The translations under genes and the position numbers were made by a program. Below the pieces are notes generated by a model that was not told the origin of the DNA, made no database searches, and saw only the letters and a list, made by a program, of their open reading frames with translations. A DNA stretch of 64,000 nucleotides from JALQUL01 sp964556425 (lineage in GTDB: Bacteria > Pseudomonadota > Gammaproteobacteria > Burkholderiales > Burkholderiaceae_C), in assembly GCA_964556425.1 (NCBI GenBank), contig CAZKWC010000008.1, forward strand, positions 11,388 to 75,387, in the 5' to 3' direction. Shown one piece after another: positions 52,377 through 61,264 of this stretch (position 1 is the stretch's first letter; the number at the start of each line of letters is the position of its first letter).

Positions 52377-53447
52377 ATGAAATCAAGCCTAGGCATCAAC
52401 TTTATTTTTCATACGATAGCTTTAGGCGGTGGGATGGAGCGATACACCCTCGATTTGCTCAAGCACTTTTCTAATCAAGGCTATAGAATTAGAATTATCG
52501 CTCGAAAAGTGAAATGTCAAGACATACTTGATTTAAGCAATATCGAGTTGATACATTTACCCGATAAAACCCCTCTTAATCGACTTAATAATTATTTATT
52601 CGAAAATAAAGCACTTCATCATATCAATCCTAGCTGGCCTACTATTTCTTTATCTAATGTCCCTGGAAAAACTGATATTGCCGTTACAGGGGGCACACAC
52701 ATTGGCCATTTAAGAAACAGAAAAGCAGCTTGGAAAGGTTTATTTAATTACCTAACTATTGCACATGAAAAAGCTTTTTATCATCAGGCCCGTTATGTAG
52801 TCGCCCATTCTCAAGCTACAGCAAATGAAGTCACCAAAGACTACCTAGTACAGAATAAAAATGTCATTTGTCTCTATCCAACAGTTGATGAAAAAGTTTT
52901 TAACTTAGATGCAAGAAAAAATAGAGCAGAAAACCGATTAAAAATGGGCGTACGCCCTGATCAATTTATGCTTTTATTTCCATCTAATGATCACGCCAGA
53001 AAAGGGGCGGCACTTATTTTAGAAGCAGTTCAGCAGTTTAATGACAATGTAGTGCTGGTGGTGGCGGGTAAAACCCCCCTTCATGGCAATCAAGTGATTA
53101 ACCTTGGCTACTGCTCAGAAATGGCCTGCTTATATGCCTGTGCCGATGCAAGTATTTTAGCTTCTGCCTACGAGCCTTTTGGATTAGTAGGGCCTGAATC
53201 TATTTTATGTGGAACACCCACCATATTGGCCTCGGGGGTAGGAGCTGCCGAGGTTTTAAAAGCCCCAGCTTGTTTAACATTTGAACTCAATCTTGCAAGC
53301 TTAGTTCAAACCATTAAAATGGCAATTGAACAATTTCCCAATCCCCATGACGGTCTCAAAAACCCTGCCCAATATATTGATTATCCCTACCAACTGTCCG
53401 AACACGTCCAAGCATTGATTAATTTGCTTCCTCAAAGTCATTCCTAA
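52377..53447 (+). CDS. Glycosyltransferase family 4 (LPS core type)
   Basis: A 356-residue GT-B glycosyltransferase. GINFIFHTIALGGGMERYTL is the N-terminal glycine-rich loop of GT4 enzymes; the C-terminal half has MLLFPSNDHARKGAALILEA and the donor-binding SAYEPFGLVGPESILCGTP with the E-x7-E pattern, then GVGAAEVL. It probably adds a sugar to the lipopolysaccharide core on the cytoplasmic side. The ATG at 52377 is preferred over an in-frame TTG at 52365. It opens a three-gene island, 14 nt before the WaaL-like gene. Confidence 0.86.
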   Translation: MKSSLGINFIFHTIALGGGMERYTLDLLKHFSNQGYRIRIIARKVKCQDILDLSNIELIHLPDKTPLNRLNNYLFENKALHHINPSWPTISLSNVPGKTDIAVTGGTHIGHLRNRKAAWKGLFNYLTIAHEKAFYHQARYVVAHSQATANEVTKDYLVQNKNVICLYPTVDEKVFNLDARKNRAENRLKMGVRPDQFMLLFPSNDHARKGAALILEAVQQFNDNVVLVVAGKTPLHGNQVINLGYCSEMACLYACADASILASAYEPFGLVGPESILCGTPTILASGVGAAEVLKAPACLTFELNLASLVQTIKMAIEQFPNPHDGLKNPAQYIDYPYQLSEHVQALINLLPQSHS

Positions 53448-53461
53448 TACTATTTTCATTT

Positions 53462-54784
53462 ATGAGCGGCTTATACAGTAGGTTATTTCATTTTCCCTAT
53501 CCTAAGGTCAATAATACCAACAGTCCTCAATGGATAACTCGCTTGATGATGGTCATTTTATTTTGCTATCCATTTATTGGCGCAAGATTTCTACCTTTTG
53601 GCGATAGTGGGAGGTTTTTATCTGTTCTTGTTGCTCCTTTTGGACTATTTTATTTAGCCTATGTTGCACGTCAAACTAGCTTTCCGCTACTTTTAGATGG
53701 AATTAAGAAGTTATCAATATGGCTTCCATTTTTTACTGCTCTTGGGATAGTTTCTTGGCTTCATGAAAGTAACTTTAACTGGGCTCAATTGTCGCAACGC
53801 TTTTTATTTGCGGTTATTTTATATGCCTGTGCTAGGCATTTACTCATTACTCATAAGCAACTAATTACAGCCGCAGTTGTTGGTGCATGGCTTTATTTAT
53901 TCTGCGCTTTTTTCGATGCTTGGACGTTTTATTACCCTGAAACTTTTCAACTACAAATTCCTCGTCATCTTACAGAAATGGGAATTTACAGAGTAGGTGG
54001 CGGGGGTGGCAATCCCATACATTTTGCAGATGCATGTATATGGTTGGCAGGAATTTGTGGATTAGGAATATTTCAAAATGAGCAATTAAGTTCAAAAGAA
54101 AAAAACTTTATTTTGAGTGGTGCACTTATTGTTTTTTTGGTTAGTTTGACTACCCATAGTCGCGGCGCATTATTAGCCTTAATTCCTTTATTCATTTTAT
54201 TTGTCTATAAAACTGAAGCTCGATATAAAAAATTTATATTTGCGGCTTTTATAGTTGTTTTAATCATTGCATTTTGGTTGGCAACCCAAACCGAATTTTT
54301 TCATCGAATTAAACGGGTATTTTTTGATTTATATTATTACTTAACTGAACCCAACTTTATAATTTCAAGCGTTAGTGCTCGAATTGAAATGTGGCATATT
54401 GCGATAACTTCTTGGCAACAAAACTTTTTCTTTGGTACAGGTGTTTCAAATATCCAAGATTTAGTCAAGGTTTATCCGCCAGCCAATACTTTGCATCCAG
54501 CTATATTAGCGCAACCACATTTTCATAATGATTGGATGCAATCCATTAGCTTGGGAGGAGTCTTATTATTATTTGGACTTTTATCGACCTATATTTTACT
54601 TATCATTAACAGTCGTAAAAATATTATTTTACTTTGGATAGTTTTAGCAGGTTTTTGTTTTGGTCTTTCCGATTTAATCTTCTATCAAAACACTATGCTT
54701 ACATTTTTTATCTCTACATGGGCTTTGTTTAGTGCTGGTTATGACAATCAACAGTTTTCCCAAAATCATACTCATCATAGTTGA
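53462..54784 (+). CDS. O-antigen ligase-like membrane protein (WaaL family)
   Basis: A 440-residue polytopic membrane protein with about ten to twelve hydrophobic segments. The Wzy/WaaL features are present: a large periplasmic loop (about 280-365) ending in HFHNDWMQSISLGGVLLL, the HxN-type motif of O-antigen ligases, plus GRVG-like YRVGGGGGNPIHFAD and THSRGALLALIPLFI with the conserved Arg. WaaL joins lipid-linked O-antigen to lipid A-core; Wzy polymerases look similar, so either role is possible. It lies between two glycosyltransferases and overlaps the second by 44 nt. Confidence 0.82.
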   Translation: MSGLYSRLFHFPYPKVNNTNSPQWITRLMMVILFCYPFIGARFLPFGDSGRFLSVLVAPFGLFYLAYVARQTSFPLLLDGIKKLSIWLPFFTALGIVSWLHESNFNWAQLSQRFLFAVILYACARHLLITHKQLITAAVVGAWLYLFCAFFDAWTFYYPETFQLQIPRHLTEMGIYRVGGGGGNPIHFADACIWLAGICGLGIFQNEQLSSKEKNFILSGALIVFLVSLTTHSRGALLALIPLFILFVYKTEARYKKFIFAAFIVVLIIAFWLATQTEFFHRIKRVFFDLYYYLTEPNFIISSVSARIEMWHIAITSWQQNFFFGTGVSNIQDLVKVYPPANTLHPAILAQPHFHNDWMQSISLGGVLLLFGLLSTYILLIINSRKNIILLWIVLAGFCFGLSDLIFYQNTMLTFFISTWALFSAGYDNQQFSQNHTHHS

Positions 54785-55916
54785 TACTCTTAACCAAGGT
54801 GGCTTAGCTAAAGTAGAACTTGACCTTGCACAGGCCTGGCTGGATAGGGGTTTTACAGTAGGGATGTTGAGCTTAGACTCAGCACAATTTTATCAATTGC
54901 CCAATTGCCATTACTTGCAATTCAGAAGTGATCAAGCTTTAAAATTTAGATGGCAAGCCATTTTTAAACGCCAAGCTGTCGAAGAATGGACTAGAAAACA
55001 AATCAATATTTTTGAAGCTCAATTTGGCAGGGCTCAATTAATTATTGGTGCTGGAGAGTTAGCATTAAGAACAGTTTCTAAAATTCAACACGAGGCAATT
55101 GTTCTTAGCTCTCACTCTTCACAGCTACAGGCGGCAAAAATGCCTGGCAAAATAGGACAACTTAAGTTACTCATTAAAAAATATCGACGTAGTTTTCGCC
55201 TAAGGGGGCTACTTAATCAGAAAAGAGTTCATGTTGTTTCACAAGGACTTGCCAATGAACTCACTCATACGCTTGGTGTAAAACCTCAACAACTGGTACA
55301 AATTTATAACCCCTTTGATTTTGAAACTATACGATCTCAAGCATTGCTATTAACACCACAAGCCTTACAAATTGAGAAACCATTTATTATTGGAATTGGT
55401 GAGTTCAATACAAGAAAGGCTTTTCATAAGTTAATTCAAGCTTTTGCAAAAAGTAAATACCAAGGGGATTTAATTCTGGTAGGTCAAGGACCTGAAATTA
55501 ACAGATTAAGGAGTTTATCAGTTGAATTAAAAATTGAACATCGGGTTCATTTTTTACCCTTTCATGATAATCATTATTCTTTATTAAAAAAAGCTCAGTT
55601 GTTAGTGATGACATCTGAGTCAGAAGGGCTAGGAAATGTGCTTATTGAGGCACTAATACTGGGAGTACCTGTGCTGAGTACCGATTGCCCGCATGGGCCA
55701 AAAGAAATTATTCACCCATTTTGTCCAGAAGCTTTGGTGGCTATTCAGGATATTGAATCATTGAGTAAAAAAATTGAACTTTTCACTCAAGATCCTTACC
55801 CAATCCCCGAGGCATTATTAAGTCGATTTACCCATAAGACTATCATAGATCAATATTGTCAATTAATGACATCTGCCTCTTTGGCACCTTCATCGATTCA
55901 AAATGACAACAACTAA
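54741..55916 (+). CDS. Glycosyltransferase (GT4-like)
   Basis: A GT-B glycosyltransferase of about 391 residues. MTINSFPKIILIIVDTLNQG then GLAKVELDLAQAWLDRGFTV is the N-terminal acceptor side. The C-terminal donor domain has FIIGIGEFNTRKAFHKLIQA, LILVGQGPEINRL, LLKKAQLLVMTSESEGLGNV and LIEALILGVPVLSTDCPHGP with the family E-x7-E (SEGLGNVLIE). It starts inside the WaaL-like gene (44-nt overlap), from the ATG at 54741; a GTG at 54732 is also in frame. It belongs to surface-polysaccharide or LPS synthesis; the sugar is unknown. Confidence 0.86.
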   Translation: MTINSFPKIILIIVDTLNQGGLAKVELDLAQAWLDRGFTVGMLSLDSAQFYQLPNCHYLQFRSDQALKFRWQAIFKRQAVEEWTRKQINIFEAQFGRAQLIIGAGELALRTVSKIQHEAIVLSSHSSQLQAAKMPGKIGQLKLLIKKYRRSFRLRGLLNQKRVHVVSQGLANELTHTLGVKPQQLVQIYNPFDFETIRSQALLLTPQALQIEKPFIIGIGEFNTRKAFHKLIQAFAKSKYQGDLILVGQGPEINRLRSLSVELKIEHRVHFLPFHDNHYSLLKKAQLLVMTSESEGLGNVLIEALILGVPVLSTDCPHGPKEIIHPFCPEALVAIQDIESLSKKIELFTQDPYPIPEALLSRFTHKTIIDQYCQLMTSASLAPSSIQNDNN

Positions 55917-55998
55917 ATGCCTACCAGCGGTCGATTTCTCTCAAGCTCTTGTCCTAATAAGAACTTGAGAAAATCAAGCACTGCTTATTCAAATATTA

Positions 55999-56018
55999 AG
56001 CACTTTGTAGAAAGTGCT
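55999..56018 (-). terminator. Small hairpin downstream of argH
   Basis: A perfect 8-bp stem AGCACTTT / AAAGTGCT with loop GTAG, 9 nt beyond the argH stop. There is no T run, so terminator function is uncertain. Confidence 0.4.
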
Positions 56019-56027
56019 ATGCCTATT

Positions 56028-57431
56028 TCACAAGGTATTTAATCTTGCTTGATGACGAGCAATTTGTAAACGCACTTGCTCGGGAGCTGTGCCACCTAAA
56101 ATATTACGTGCGTTTAAAGAGCCTTCTGGGGTAAGCACCAAATACACATCTTGCTCGACGGCAGGATGCATTTCTTGAAGAGCTGTTAAAGGCAAATCGG
56201 CTAAATCAATAGATTGTCCAATCGCATATTTAACCGCCTTAGCTACTACCTCATGTGCATCACGGAATGGTAAACCTTTTTTAACCAAATAATCGGCTAA
56301 ATCGGTGGCGCATGCATAACCCTTTAATGCCGCATTACGCATGGCTTGGGGTTTTACAGTGATGCCTAAAATAAGCTCTGCAAAAATACGCAAAGTATCT
56401 TTTAAAGTATCAACTGTATCAAACAAAGGCTCTTTGTCTTCTTGGTTATCTTTGTTATAGGCCAAAGGTTGGCCTTTCATTAAGGTAATTAAACCCATTA
56501 AATGTCCCACTACACGACCGGTTTTACCACGGGCTAACTCGGGCACATCTGGGTTTTTCTTTTGCGGCATGATAGAACTGCCGGTACAAAAACGGTCTGC
56601 CAAATCAATAAATCCAAAGCTTTGACTCATCCATAAAATAAGCTCTTCGCTAAGGCGACTAAAGTGAATCATGGTTAAAGTCGCCGCAGAGGTAAATTCG
56701 ATTGCAAAATCTCTGTCACTCACTGCGTCTAGACTATTTTGGCAAACGCCCTCCATGCCCAATAACTGAGCCACCATTTCACGGTCGAGTGGATAACTAG
56801 TACCGGCTAAGGCAGCAGCGCCTAAAGGTAGCTGATTAACCCTTTTACGAACATCGGCCATACGAGCAGCATCACGGCTAAGCATTTCTACATAGGCCAA
56901 CATATGATGACCAAAACTAACTGGTTGGGCTACTTGCAAATGGGTAAAACCAGGCAAAATAACATCGATGTTTTTTTCAGCCACCACCAATAAAGACTGT
57001 TGTACTTCAGTTAATAATTGAGTAATAACATCAATCTCGGAGCGTAACCATAAACGAATATCGGTGGCTACTTGATCGTTGCGGCTACGACCTGTGTGCA
57101 AACGCTTACCGGCATCACCGACTAATTTGGTTAAAGCGGCCTCTATATTAAGATGCACATCTTCGAGGTCTAATTGCCATTGGAATTGGCCTGACTCAAT
57201 CTCTTGCGTAATTTGTGCCATGCCTTGTTGTATAGATGCATGGTCTTGGGCCGAAATAATCCCTTGCTTGGTTAACATTTGTGCATGTGCTAAAGAGCCT
57301 TGAATGTCGACTCGCCATAAACGTTTATCAAAATCTATACTGGCCGTATAACGCTTGACTAAATCGCTCATGGGTTCAGAAAATAAAGAGGACCATGCTT
57401 GTGATTTATTATGAAGTTGACTTTGAGACAT
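56028..57431 (-). CDS. argH: Argininosuccinate lyase
   Basis: Splits argininosuccinate into arginine and fumarate, the last step of arginine synthesis. The 467-residue fumarase-superfamily enzyme has EDVHLNIEAALT, GRSRNDQVATDIRLW, GFTHLQVAQPVSFGHHMLAY (catalytic His region), LDAVSDRDFAIEFTSAA and the signature GSSIMPQKKNPDVPELARGK with the catalytic Ser. It is divergent from the LytS-type kinase, an arrangement common in betaproteobacteria where an algZ/algR pair lies beside argH. Confidence 0.97.
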   Translation of the reverse strand: MSQSQLHNKSQAWSSLFSEPMSDLVKRYTASIDFDKRLWRVDIQGSLAHAQMLTKQGIISAQDHASIQQGMAQITQEIESGQFQWQLDLEDVHLNIEAALTKLVGDAGKRLHTGRSRNDQVATDIRLWLRSEIDVITQLLTEVQQSLLVVAEKNIDVILPGFTHLQVAQPVSFGHHMLAYVEMLSRDAARMADVRKRVNQLPLGAAALAGTSYPLDREMVAQLLGMEGVCQNSLDAVSDRDFAIEFTSAATLTMIHFSRLSEELILWMSQSFGFIDLADRFCTGSSIMPQKKNPDVPELARGKTGRVVGHLMGLITLMKGQPLAYNKDNQEDKEPLFDTVDTLKDTLRIFAELILGITVKPQAMRNAALKGYACATDLADYLVKKGLPFRDAHEVVAKAVKYAIGQSIDLADLPLTALQEMHPAVEQDVYLVLTPEGSLNARNILGGTAPEQVRLQIARHQARLNTL

Positions 57432-57754
57432 AATGGCTTACCAATCGGGTTGAATATGAAATTTTTACGAAGCCTCTGGTATCAATCAAATCGAGCAATT
57501 GTGATGCAACTTAGAAAACGCCATAAAGTAGATTTTTTGTCCATCATGATTTTGGATAAATAAAAAAAATCGAGCTTAATAGTCTATTCAAGACAAAACT
57601 TTAAATGCTTTATGAAGTGATGAAACAGGTTTTTTAACAATAATTGAGAACTGAGACATTGAGTTTAATCATCAAATCAACAATAATGGTGTTTAATTTT
57701 CAACTCAAGTATTTTTACAATTGAGATTTTACCAGCTGCTTTAGCTCTACCGAC
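57432..57754. other. 323-bp divergent promoter region between argH and the kinase gene
   Basis: AT-rich, no gene and no strong hairpin. Promoters for both flanking genes must lie here, but I cannot single out a consensus pair. Confidence 0.4.
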
Positions 57755-58780
57755 ATGCAAAAAAAAGATTCCAATCTGCAACACCAGCTGTTATTTAATT
57801 ATTGTCGTATTGGCTCTGTATTTAGAGCTGTTATTTTGGTGCAAACCGTTACTGCCATTGGTCTTTTGTATGTGCATGACACTTTTTTAAATTGGTTGGC
57901 TCATTTCGCCATGAGTAACAGTGCAATTATGCCGGCTACCTTATTGTGGTTGCTAATTGGATGCATCTGTAAAGACTTGCTTGCTGTGCTGCCGAAAAGT
58001 GTGCAATTTATTTTTGGAGTAGTTTTAGGTGCAAGTATGGGAGTTGTGGCAAGCATCATCCCTTATTTTCTGGAACTTTCAGACAAGCGTTTGAGTTTTG
58101 CTGGTGCATTAGCCGGCGCAGGGCTTTCAGGCTTATTATTATTATTTGCCAATTTAAGTAGCTCGGCTTTAAAAAGAATACAAACTGAGGCACAACTTAA
58201 AATCCTGCAAGCTCGGGTACAGCCTCATTTTTTATTTAATAGTCTTAATAGTGCAATAGCCTTGGTAAAAAGTGAACCCAAACAAGCACAAGCTTTGTTA
58301 GAGGATTTAAGTGATTTATTTCGAAATGCTTTGCGTTCTCATGATGCTCCCATTACCCTAGAGGGAGAACTAGAACTCACTAGGCAATACCTAGCCATTG
58401 AATCACTTAGATTTGGCAATCGTTTAAAAATTCATTGGGAGGTGGATGACATCACAAAATCAGCACTAGTACCCACATTGTTATTACAACCCTTAGCCGA
58501 AAACACTATTCATCATGCAGTTGAACGAACTACCGATACCATTGAGCTGAACATTAGTTCACAAATGATCGGCAAAATGGTGTGTGTCAAAATAGTGAAT
58601 AGCTGTGCCAACAAAGCTAGCAATTATTCTAGCAAGCCGTCTAATGTGGGCATTGGTATTGGTTTAGCGAGCGTGGAACAAAAACTAAAATTGTTTTTTG
58701 ATATAGAAGCTTATTTTCAAGTGGAAAATAAAAATAATCTTTTTGTAGTTGAGATGCGATTTCCAATTCTTAATTCTTAA
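57755..58780 (+). CDS. LytS/AlgZ-type sensor histidine kinase
   Basis: A 341-residue membrane kinase. Four hydrophobic segments (about 22-42, 60-76, 84-104, 117-136) form the sensor part. The His_kinase domain follows: LKILQARVQPHFLFNSLNSA with the phosphoacceptor His near 164, PTLLLQPLAENTIHHAVE (N box) and VGIGIGLASVEQKL (G box). This is the AlgZ/LytS class, which partners LytTR regulators; one is encoded 306 bp downstream. The signal is unknown. argH is divergent upstream. Confidence 0.9.
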   Translation: MQKKDSNLQHQLLFNYCRIGSVFRAVILVQTVTAIGLLYVHDTFLNWLAHFAMSNSAIMPATLLWLLIGCICKDLLAVLPKSVQFIFGVVLGASMGVVASIIPYFLELSDKRLSFAGALAGAGLSGLLLLFANLSSSALKRIQTEAQLKILQARVQPHFLFNSLNSAIALVKSEPKQAQALLEDLSDLFRNALRSHDAPITLEGELELTRQYLAIESLRFGNRLKIHWEVDDITKSALVPTLLLQPLAENTIHHAVERTTDTIELNISSQMIGKMVCVKIVNSCANKASNYSSKPSNVGIGIGLASVEQKLKLFFDIEAYFQVENKNNLFVVEMRFPILNS

Positions 58781-59086
58781 CATTTTCAAACTAAAAATAA
58801 TAAAAAACTGACCCGACCTACCAAACTATCCTCACTTAAAACTAGTGCATGTGTACATAATTTCATGGTTCAACCATACTTAAGCAAAAAAATGACTTGT
58901 TACTAGTTCGATAATTTAGATAAATGCCAAATACTGCATTTTTACCAGAATAAAATATTACAAAATACCATCATCTGTTTACAATAAGTTAAAAAAGCTA
59001 AGGTAAAGGTAAATCTCAAGACCAATAGAGAATACTAATACCTCTGTTGGCACACCAAAATTAATTATTTAAATAGGATAGTGGAC
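58781..59086. other. 306-bp gap between kinase and LytTR regulator
   Basis: No gene. A small symmetric element ATGGTT-C-AACCAT lies at 58865-58877. The length suggests that the regulator has its own promoter, unlike compact kinase-regulator pairs. Confidence 0.4.
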
Positions 59087-59842
59087 ATGTTTCAGGCGTT
59101 AAGTGTATTAATTGTTGATGATGAAGCCTTGGCTCGACGTCGATTAGAAGAACATTTAGAGGATTTAGGTGTGCTTTATTTTCATGAAGCAGACTCGGCT
59201 AATCATGCGCTCACTATTTTGTCTTCATTTCCTATTGATGTTGTTTTATTAGATATTCAAATGCCTAATGTCAATGGGCTTGAGTTGGCTGTTCTTATCA
59301 AAAAACAACATAAGGCAGAAATTATCTTTGTTACAGCCCATAGCGAATATGCATTAAACGCATTTGAACTCGCAGCCATTGACTACCTTACCAAACCTGT
59401 TCGTTTTGAGCGACTTTATCAAGCACTTGAAAGAGCGGAAAAACAAATCAGATCGATTGATCAACAAAGCGAAAATTCGAACAAGCCCCATTTAGTAGTC
59501 ACAGACAGACACGGTAGTCATAGGATTGCCTTAGATGAAATACTCTATTTCAAAGCAGAATTAAAGTACGTCACTATAAGAACATTGATGGGTAAACATA
59601 TTTTTGAAGAAAGTTTAAATCAGTTACAAGAGAAATTCCCAAAAGAGTTTATACGTATTCACAGAAATGCTCTTGTCTCAAAATCTAGAATCAGACGACT
59701 TCGAAAAAACTCAGATGACAACTGGATTGTAGAAATATTAGGCGTTTCAGATACTTTAGAGGTTTCAAGAAGACACTTGCCTGCTCTTCGTCAAGCATTT
59801 AACGCTGATAGCAACTATGGTTTTAGTACACTAGGTTATTAA
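59087..59842 (+). CDS. LytTR-family response regulator (AlgR-like)
   Basis: A 251-residue regulator. The receiver domain has SVLIVDDEALARRRLEEHL (acidic pocket), VVLLDIQMPNVNG with the phosphoacceptor Asp near 54, the Thr of IIFVTAHSEYA and Lys of DYLTKPV. A linker (about 120-140, QQSENSNKPH) leads to a LytTR DNA-binding domain (HRIALDEILYFKAELKYVTI, FIRIHRNALVSKSRIRRLRK). AGGATAGTGGAC precedes the ATG at 59087; a GTG six bases upstream is also in frame. Presumed partner of the kinase upstream; targets unknown. Confidence 0.92.
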   Translation: MFQALSVLIVDDEALARRRLEEHLEDLGVLYFHEADSANHALTILSSFPIDVVLLDIQMPNVNGLELAVLIKKQHKAEIIFVTAHSEYALNAFELAAIDYLTKPVRFERLYQALERAEKQIRSIDQQSENSNKPHLVVTDRHGSHRIALDEILYFKAELKYVTIRTLMGKHIFEESLNQLQEKFPKEFIRIHRNALVSKSRIRRLRKNSDDNWIVEILGVSDTLEVSRRHLPALRQAFNADSNYGFSTLGY

Positions 59843-59861
59843 ACAAACTCTGCAAATGTTC

Positions 59862-59889
59862 TTTAACATCCTCTGCAGAGGATGTTAAA
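59862..59889. terminator. 28-bp perfect palindrome between convergent genes
   Basis: Arms TTTAACATCCTCTG and CAGAGGATGTTAAA are exactly complementary with no separate loop; as RNA it would fold with a TGCA loop. Placed 20 nt after the regulator stop and between convergent genes, it probably terminates transcription, though no long T run follows on either side. Confidence 0.65.
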
Positions 59890-59965
59890 ACTTGTATCGA
59901 TGCTTAAGTGACTAAAATATTACGCTCTATTAATAAAAATAAATTAAGCCTACTGCTAATAGTTT

Positions 59966-60991
59966 TTATTTGTTTTTGTCTGCTTCACTAATAAATGAAT
60001 CAGCAAAGAAGTTTTCTTCATGGAGTCCACACAACTCCACAAAATCTTTTTGTGCACTTTCAATCACAATAGGCGCACCACAAGCGTAAACCTCATGCCC
60101 AGATAAATCAGGGAATTCTTGCATCACTGCTTGGTGAACAAAACCAGTTGCACCTGACCAAGCGTCTTGTTCTTGAGCATCAGAAATGACTGGAATATAG
60201 CGAAGTTGAGGCATGAGTGTTTTTTGTGTTTCCACCCAATCATTCATATAGAGATCAGCAGGGCGCCGTCCACCCCAAAACAATGTCACAGGCCTATTAA
60301 TTGATTGATGCTGCATGGTTTCTAAAATAGCTTTAATGGGTGCAAAGCCGGTTCCAGAGGCCAATAAAACAATCGGCTTTTGACTCTCTTCACGCAGATA
60401 AAAACCACCAAAAGGTCCTTCCAGACGAAGAATTTCCTTGTTTTGCATTCGAGCAAAAACATGATCCGTAAAACGGCCACCAGGCATATGCCTAATATGT
60501 AACTCTAACATTGGCCCATTATGTGAAGCATTGGCAATAGAGTAGGCTCTTTTGAATCCTCCGGTAAGGGTAAATTCTATGTACTGCCCAGAATGATATT
60601 TAAACTCAGTAGATGCAGGTAATTGCAATTCTATGATCATGACATCATCAGATACCTTTTTTAAACTTGCCACACGAGTTGGCATTTTTAAAACAGGAAA
60701 CGCACCCAGAGCACCTACTTGTTTAGACTCAAGCACCAAATCAGACAAGGGTTTGGCACAACAAGTTAATACAAAACCATCGGCTTCTTCTTGCACACTT
60801 AATGCCTTTTCTTGATGGGCAGTATGTTGGACTTCACCAGCAATTTTTTTACATTTACACGAACCACAAGCACCATCTTTACAACCATAGGGCAAGGCTA
60901 AACCGGCTTTAATACCAGCATCGAGTACCGTTTCCGATGATTCAGCTTGAAAAACTCTTCCGCTTGGTTCAAAAGTAATTGAGAATGACAT
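59966..60991 (-). CDS. 2Fe-2S ferredoxin / FAD-NAD reductase (CDP-6-deoxy-delta-3,4-glucoseen reductase-like)
   Basis: A 341-residue electron-transfer flavoprotein. An N-terminal plant-type ferredoxin domain (LPYGCKDGACGSCKCKK and VLTCCAKP, giving C-x4-C-x2-C and a distal Cys) is followed by a ferredoxin-reductase FAD domain (RAYSIANAS) and an NAD domain (LLASGTGFAPIKAILE, EVYACGAPIVI). It resembles AscD-type reductases and the reductases of multicomponent oxygenases. No oxygenase or deoxysugar genes lie next to it, so its partner is unknown. The ATG at 60991 (MSFSITFEPSG) is used; the frame extends to 61036. Confidence 0.88.
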   Translation of the reverse strand: MSFSITFEPSGRVFQAESSETVLDAGIKAGLALPYGCKDGACGSCKCKKIAGEVQHTAHQEKALSVQEEADGFVLTCCAKPLSDLVLESKQVGALGAFPVLKMPTRVASLKKVSDDVMIIELQLPASTEFKYHSGQYIEFTLTGGFKRAYSIANASHNGPMLELHIRHMPGGRFTDHVFARMQNKEILRLEGPFGGFYLREESQKPIVLLASGTGFAPIKAILETMQHQSINRPVTLFWGGRRPADLYMNDWVETQKTLMPQLRYIPVISDAQEQDAWSGATGFVHQAVMQEFPDLSGHEVYACGAPIVIESAQKDFVELCGLHEENFFADSFISEADKNK

Positions 60992-61264
60992 GATTTGTAA
61001 ATTTAACTCCAAAATAAACAGCTTGTAAGCAAACAATAACCCCCGATTATGCTATGACTTCAGTGAGCTACCACATAAATCAATATGAACAGAAAGGATA
61101 TGACTTGAAATTGATGGTATTTGTACTGCATTTTTACTGTTAAAAATGGAGTCCTTGTTGCAACACAGATCAAAAATAGCCTTCTATTCTATTAAAACCA
61201 ACTTGTTGATATTGATTTTTTTACTGGCTTAAAATGGTGAACAACTCATTGAATCAAAAAAACC

